Shown: positions 59,825 to 64,000 of the stretch, one piece after another
Numbering within the stretch: position 1 is the first letter of the stretch
Layout of the letters: each line of letters starts with the position of its first letter
Source: Ashinkailepas kermadecensis
Lineage: Eukaryota; Arthropoda; Thecostraca; Neolepadidae
NCBI GenBank assembly: GCA_034440615.1
Contig: JAOTOM010003826.1
Coordinates: 17,501-81,500 of the forward strand
Direction: 5' to 3'
Length of the DNA stretch: 64,000 bases
Position numbers and translations under genes: made by a program
Notes under the pieces: generated by a model
What the model saw: only the letters and a program-made list of their open reading frames with translations
Told to the model about the DNA's origin: nothing
Databases searched by the model: none

Positions 59825-60090
59825 CTCCCCCCATGGAAGGGGGCACCCCTCCGGCCGGGAACGACGCCCCTTCGAGAAGGCTCGAGTGCACCTCCACCCG
59901 CGCTCAATGGATTTTGCAGCCAAAAATGCTCGTTCCAGAGGGTAAAAGCGCCCCGGGAAGGCTTTTGAGACGAAAAGGCTCAGTATACTCAAGTGCACCC
60001 ACGCTGAACTAATTTTTCCGGCGAAGGCGTCCCTCCGAGGAAATATCCCCGTCCCTATGAAAATTTCTGGATCCGCCCCTGCAGTCATTG
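59825..60090 (-). repeat. Dispersed repeat family Z, copy 2
   Basis: Reverse-complement partner of 37115-37360. On the minus strand it begins GCAGGGGCGGATCCAGAAAT. A related start (TTGGCAGATCCAGAAGG) with a GGGGGGGCG run follows at about 60313-60510, suggesting another member. Confidence 0.7.
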
Positions 60091-60519
60091 CATTGGATTG
60101 CGAAATGTCACAAGGCCGACGAATGTTCCGAGAAACGTAGATCTTCCAAAGCCGAAGATGCGAAATTTACTATTCATTGCTCTTGATCCGACCAACTATG
60201 AATGTTACTGGTTTTAACCGATTTGCTTTCAACCCCGAACAGGTGCTGTACTGCCACTTTCAATCTGCGTGCGGAAGGAAAGTGCGTATCGGGATTTAAA
60301 TACTAGTGAGCATTGGCAGATCCAGAAGGCTGTTTTTGACCGCTTTTGGAGAATTTCAATCTGTTTCTCCGATTTCGAAAAGCTCTTCGAATTGAATCAG
60401 CTATCATTCAGAAGTTCGCTCAAAACAATTTTTTCCAATAAGGTGTTTTACATTTCGAAAAATAGTGCAAAAGTTCGGGGGAAAATCGGCCTGGGGGGGG
60501 GCGTGTCCCCCGTGCCTCC

Positions 60520-61849
60520 CCTCATAGATCTGTCAGTGCTCTTGAGATTGTCATGGAACGATATAGTGTGCATTTACATTCATTAACAATGAAGAGATAC
60601 GATTGTAAGTCATGACGTTGCGCATTAACAGCATGGCGAGACAGCATGGCTGCACCACCGTTCGGATGCAGAAAGAATAGGTTCCCTAATGTTTGCGGTC
60701 AGTTTACCAACATGCGTCGATTTCTGGAAATAATTGGGGGCCCAAAATATGGAGGAAATGGGCGAGCCCAAATAGATTAGAAGTGGCCATAAGGTCACAT
60801 GTTAGAAGTTGAAATTGTAGGTCGAGAGGAGGGGAAGGCCAACATTGGGAGCGGTGCAAGGCCCCTCAAAAGCATGTAAATCGACACCCAGAGTTTCCAT
60901 TTTCAGAGTGTCACGTGCACCTGCATCGGATATGATTACTATTAATAGTTTGCACTCTGGAACCAAATTAGCTACACATGAAATCGTCATTTTCAATCGG
61001 GTATAGCTACTGGAAAGTTTTGCGATAGATAATATTGAATTCCACCAAGCCATCACTTTTACGAGGAGAAGAATACCATTGCCTCTATGTGTATTTGCCT
61101 ATCATAGGCACAAGCTGGTTAATCGGGTATCGGTGGCCTTGATTCCCGAATCTGACATCACAGTGTCTGGCTTAATATGATTTAACATTATAACCATTAA
61201 CCTTGAAGCCCGATTTTGTCGACGTGTTGGTTCGCTTGCATAGTCACAAACAACAAGAAGAGCACTCCGAGCACGTCACAAACATGCGAACGCTGCCTTG
61301 ACCCCACCCGGAAATGTGTGAAGGCCGGGAGAAGGGGACGGGGCAGAGGAGCGAGGTAAGTGGCTAGCCTAGACGGCTGCAAGCTGTCCGGCACTGAGTG
61401 TTGCAGCGTGCGGAGGCGACTCCGCCAGCGGAGGACCTTGACGGCGCGGCGGCACGGCACTTCCGTGTGCCGCAGTCTCGGCAGAGCTGGGTGGTGGGGA
61501 TGTACCGTGGCCCGCCGCGGTGTGTCACGACGTGCGATGGTGAGGTGGTGAGGCGGACAGGCGGCGCCGCTGGCCGGCTCGGGCGCAAACACGCTCTCGG
61601 CAGGTGCGCCGCCCATGCGACCGGTTCCTTTTGGCGACGGTAGCGGAGATGAACGCTTGTGGACATTGTTTGCTTTGATTACAGTTGTGGATGATCAGCT
61701 GCCTGATATATTTGCGGCACAAATCGGCGACCCAAGGCGTAAAGACGCAATGTGAAAAGTTCGTGGTATGGGTAGGTCTACTTCGGAAGACGTCTGCCAC
61801 TCAGATTGTCGCCCCTGTCTGTAATACAGACAAACGGTGATGAGCTTGG
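60520..61849. other. Intergenic sequence with one GC-rich block
   Basis: At 61260-61650 the sequence is GC-rich with opposed open frames. A good plus-strand donor (GCGAG/GTAAGTGG) occurs at 61352, but no matching acceptor or recognised protein was found. It may hide an exon. Confidence 0.35.
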
Positions 61850-62100
61850 GCCTGATACGAACTCTTGGGCACACCTGTGATACAGGCGGATGCCCTTGTG
61901 TGTCTGAGTCACAGACGAGCGCCCTTGTACGTCTGAGTCACAGACGAACGCCCTTGTACACCTGAGTGACATACGAATGGCCGTATATGCATGTGACACA
62001 GACGGACTCCCCCTGTACGCCTAGGCCACAGACAGATGATGATGTACGCCTGCGACGCAGACTGATGCCCTCCTGCGCCCGTGGCACATATGGGTTTCCG
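61850..62100. repeat. About 30-bp tandem repeat, six to eight units
   Basis: GTCTGAGTCACAGACGA(G/A)CG and CCCTTGTA(C/T)G recur at 30-31 bp, with drift at both ends. Confidence 0.85.
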
Positions 62101-62209
62101 TGTCAGATGGGCCCCTGTGGCTCTTATTAAGCCTTAATACTTTAAGTCCATGACCCAGGCGGACTACCACGCTGGTGGTGCAGTTGCTTGTGGTTCGGCG
62201 CCCGTGGGT

Positions 62210-62450
62210 GGCGTTGTGTCTAATGATCGAGGCTGCGCACCGACCGTGTGGGCGGTGTTGCGCCCGTGGGACGATACACGGGTCGTGTGGGCGGTGGTGC
62301 GCCCGTGGGACAATACACCCGCCATGTGGGTGGTGGTGCGCCCGTGGGACGATACACCGGCCGTGTGTGCGGTGTGGCGCCCGTGGGACGATACACCGGC
62401 CGTGTGGGCGGTGTTGCCCCCACGGGATGGTACACCAGTCGTTTCCGAGT
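62210..62450. repeat. 36-39-bp tandem repeat, six units
   Basis: GTGTGGGCGGTGTTGCGCCC and GTGGGACGATACACCGGCC recur six times. Long frames on both strands are products of the repeat. From 62451 to 63000 no gene is recognised. Confidence 0.9.
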
Positions 62451-63009
62451 GGCCATGGCCGTGAGCCGTTGCAGTCTTTATTGGTGCACTGCCTGGCGGC
62501 CTCGGTCGACGAGGTTCCTCGTGCGCGAGACACTGGGCCGGCAGGCCGCTATGTGGCGACAGACATACCGCGGCGAGCCGCAGCGGCCAATGCGGCTGTG
62601 GCCAGCGCTGTCCGCCATTTCAGGAATCAGTTTTGTACCTGCGGAGATGATAGCGAATCAGCAGCTCTCAGGTCGGTGTCACGTCTGACTCCTCGTACCT
62701 CGCGGGAAGGTTGTAGTATCAGATGAGTTCTGAAGTAATTTGTGATATGCTGTGAGATTTGTCCGATCTGACACGCTAAAGTCATAAGGTACAACACCAA
62801 GGATGGTCGTAATTATTTCAACGGGTGTCATGTGTAGGTTCAGTAAGAATATGAAGTGAACCACGAGTGTGTGGGAATTTGTTTACACCACGGTCCAAAG
62901 ACGGATGTTTTAAATCAAATACATTTAATGAAATATATTGTTTTCTCCTGTGTCATCTTCCTTGCAACTGATTCATTTCATATTTATACTTAAATTGACT
63001 TCATAGGTT

Positions 63010-63105
63010 TGAGTTACTGGATACGCATAGGATCATGTGTATGTATTCGATAGGCGTAGGATCATGTGTATGTATTCTATAGGCGTAGGATCATATGTAT
63101 CAACA
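63010..63105. repeat. About 33-bp tandem triplication
   Basis: CGTAGGATCATGTGTATGTA is repeated three times (CGCATAGG in the first unit; the third has CATATGTATC). Confidence 0.88.
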
Positions 63106-63189
63106 TATGTAAATAAATACACGACGCGGTACGCATATGAATGACCAGAGAGAAGCCGTTAAAAAATGACGCTGATCCAATATTTTGCC

Positions 63190-64000
63190 TTCAACATTGA
63201 CGATGAAGATGATTCATATCTTTACAAAACGTACTAGACAATTGAGAAGTACCGATGGTTTCATCAAACAACAGAAGCCGATAAGAAACTAAGAGTGCCG
63301 GAAGAAAATCCAAATATTTTCTGGATCGCAAGCAGAAGTGGGCAAAACTGATAGGCATTTCACCAAAGAGGCTGAACACTTATCCATGCGGTTTTATCGT
63401 ACGATTGAACAAGAAAACAGAAGATGTACAGGTCACATACGAACAAAGTATGTATCAGAGCATTTCTCTGGAGCGTCATCTTGAGGAGCTGGCCATACAC
63501 CACCTGATCTTGGTTGTCCGGGGTACATAGCTTTCCTGGAAGCTCTTCAGGCCAAACAGACGTTTGCAAAGACTAGTGGAAAAGGTATTCGCCCAAACAG
63601 AGCGCTGCCCTTGGATAAGGAAGACTAAGGTAAACTGTGGGAGACGGGTACAGTTGGAAAGTCATCTCAAAAAGCCGTGTTGGAAACCTTTTGGTTGGAT
63701 TTCACAGCTGGCCTTCGTTTGTGTGGCTTTGATGAGCATAAACAACCGATATTGGACCATGTTGTATTAAGGAAAATACGCAAGAGACTTTCCGGGGGTT
63801 CTCAGAGAGTACAAACACGAGACGAGAACATGGTGCCGACGGGCCATTACAGCTGAAGCTCTTCTGCATATGCATGCCAGATGTGAACAGGCTGCGCTGT
63901 TTGGTGGAAATATGAGGGTAACAGAACATGAGGGAATTAACATCGAAGGAGAGGCCTTATCTTGCCATCAACCACCTGAAGGCATGAAAACCATTCAAAG
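63190..64000 (+). pseudogene. Decayed coding sequence of unknown family, running off the window
   Basis: Protein-like segments alternate between plus frames: RHFTKEAEHL, ALQANRRLQRLVEKVFAQTE, QKAVLETFWLDFTAGLRLCG, FDEHKQPILDHVVLRKIRKR and EALLHMHARCEQAALFGG. Frameshifts and stops separate them. Composition is protein-like but no family is recognised; a mobile-element ORF is the likeliest explanation. Confidence 0.4.

Overview
This is a eukaryotic nuclear window, most likely from an arthropod. It has large phase-consistent introns, tRNA-derived SINEs with target-site duplications, decayed non-LTR retrotransposons, very many minisatellites and an interstitial (TTAGG)n tract, the arthropod-type telomere repeat. 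No bacterial features are present. The species cannot be named from sequence alone; a crustacean or another non-insect arthropod is a guess.

The left 26 kb is one minus-strand gene, read here as the complete coding region of a KIAA0319/KIAA0319L-type type I membrane protein. Fourteen coding exons between 26273 (ATG) and 1622 (stop) join in phase at all 13 junctions with GT-AG introns, giving 2841 nt and 946 residues. The predicted order is signal peptide, eight-cysteine MANSC-like domain, six-cysteine module, five PKD domains, a membrane-proximal region, an EGF-like C6 module, one transmembrane helix and a short basic tail. The family is known to act at the cell surface and in the Golgi/endosomal pathway.

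The most unusual property of the window is how the introns of this gene are built. At about ten of the 26 splice junctions a minisatellite starts at, or includes, the splice site, and its unit carries the edge of the neighbouring exon. Exons 12, 11, 10, 9, 7 and probably 4 carry such arrays at the acceptor; exons 9, 8, 6 and 3 carry them at the donor. The arrays are rows of copied splice sites. Two of them (72-bp and 84-bp units) keep the reading frame open, so use of an upstream copy would insert whole 24- or 28-residue blocks. A donor of a second, plus-strand gene (33060) shows the same pattern.

The right 38 kb holds little clear coding sequence. A proline-rich first coding exon (32793-33060, plus strand) and a possible 21-nt microexon (34815-34835) belong to an unidentified gene that would run rightward. 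The rest is repeats: SINEs with at least three tRNA-like heads on a shared 3' body, one of them inserted in a retrotransposon RNase H domain; LINE remnants at 19.4-20.4, 27.6-27.9, 39.1-39.5 and 48.6-49.9 kb; dispersed repeat pairs (26.4/44.6, 27.1/54.7, 37.1/59.8 and 3.05/21.6 kb); a telomeric repeat inside a long inverted repeat (30.36-30.79 kb); long palindromes (37.59 and 53.61 kb); and many minisatellites. Exon borders were derived by hand from splice consensus, phase and domain continuity, and no alignment was run.
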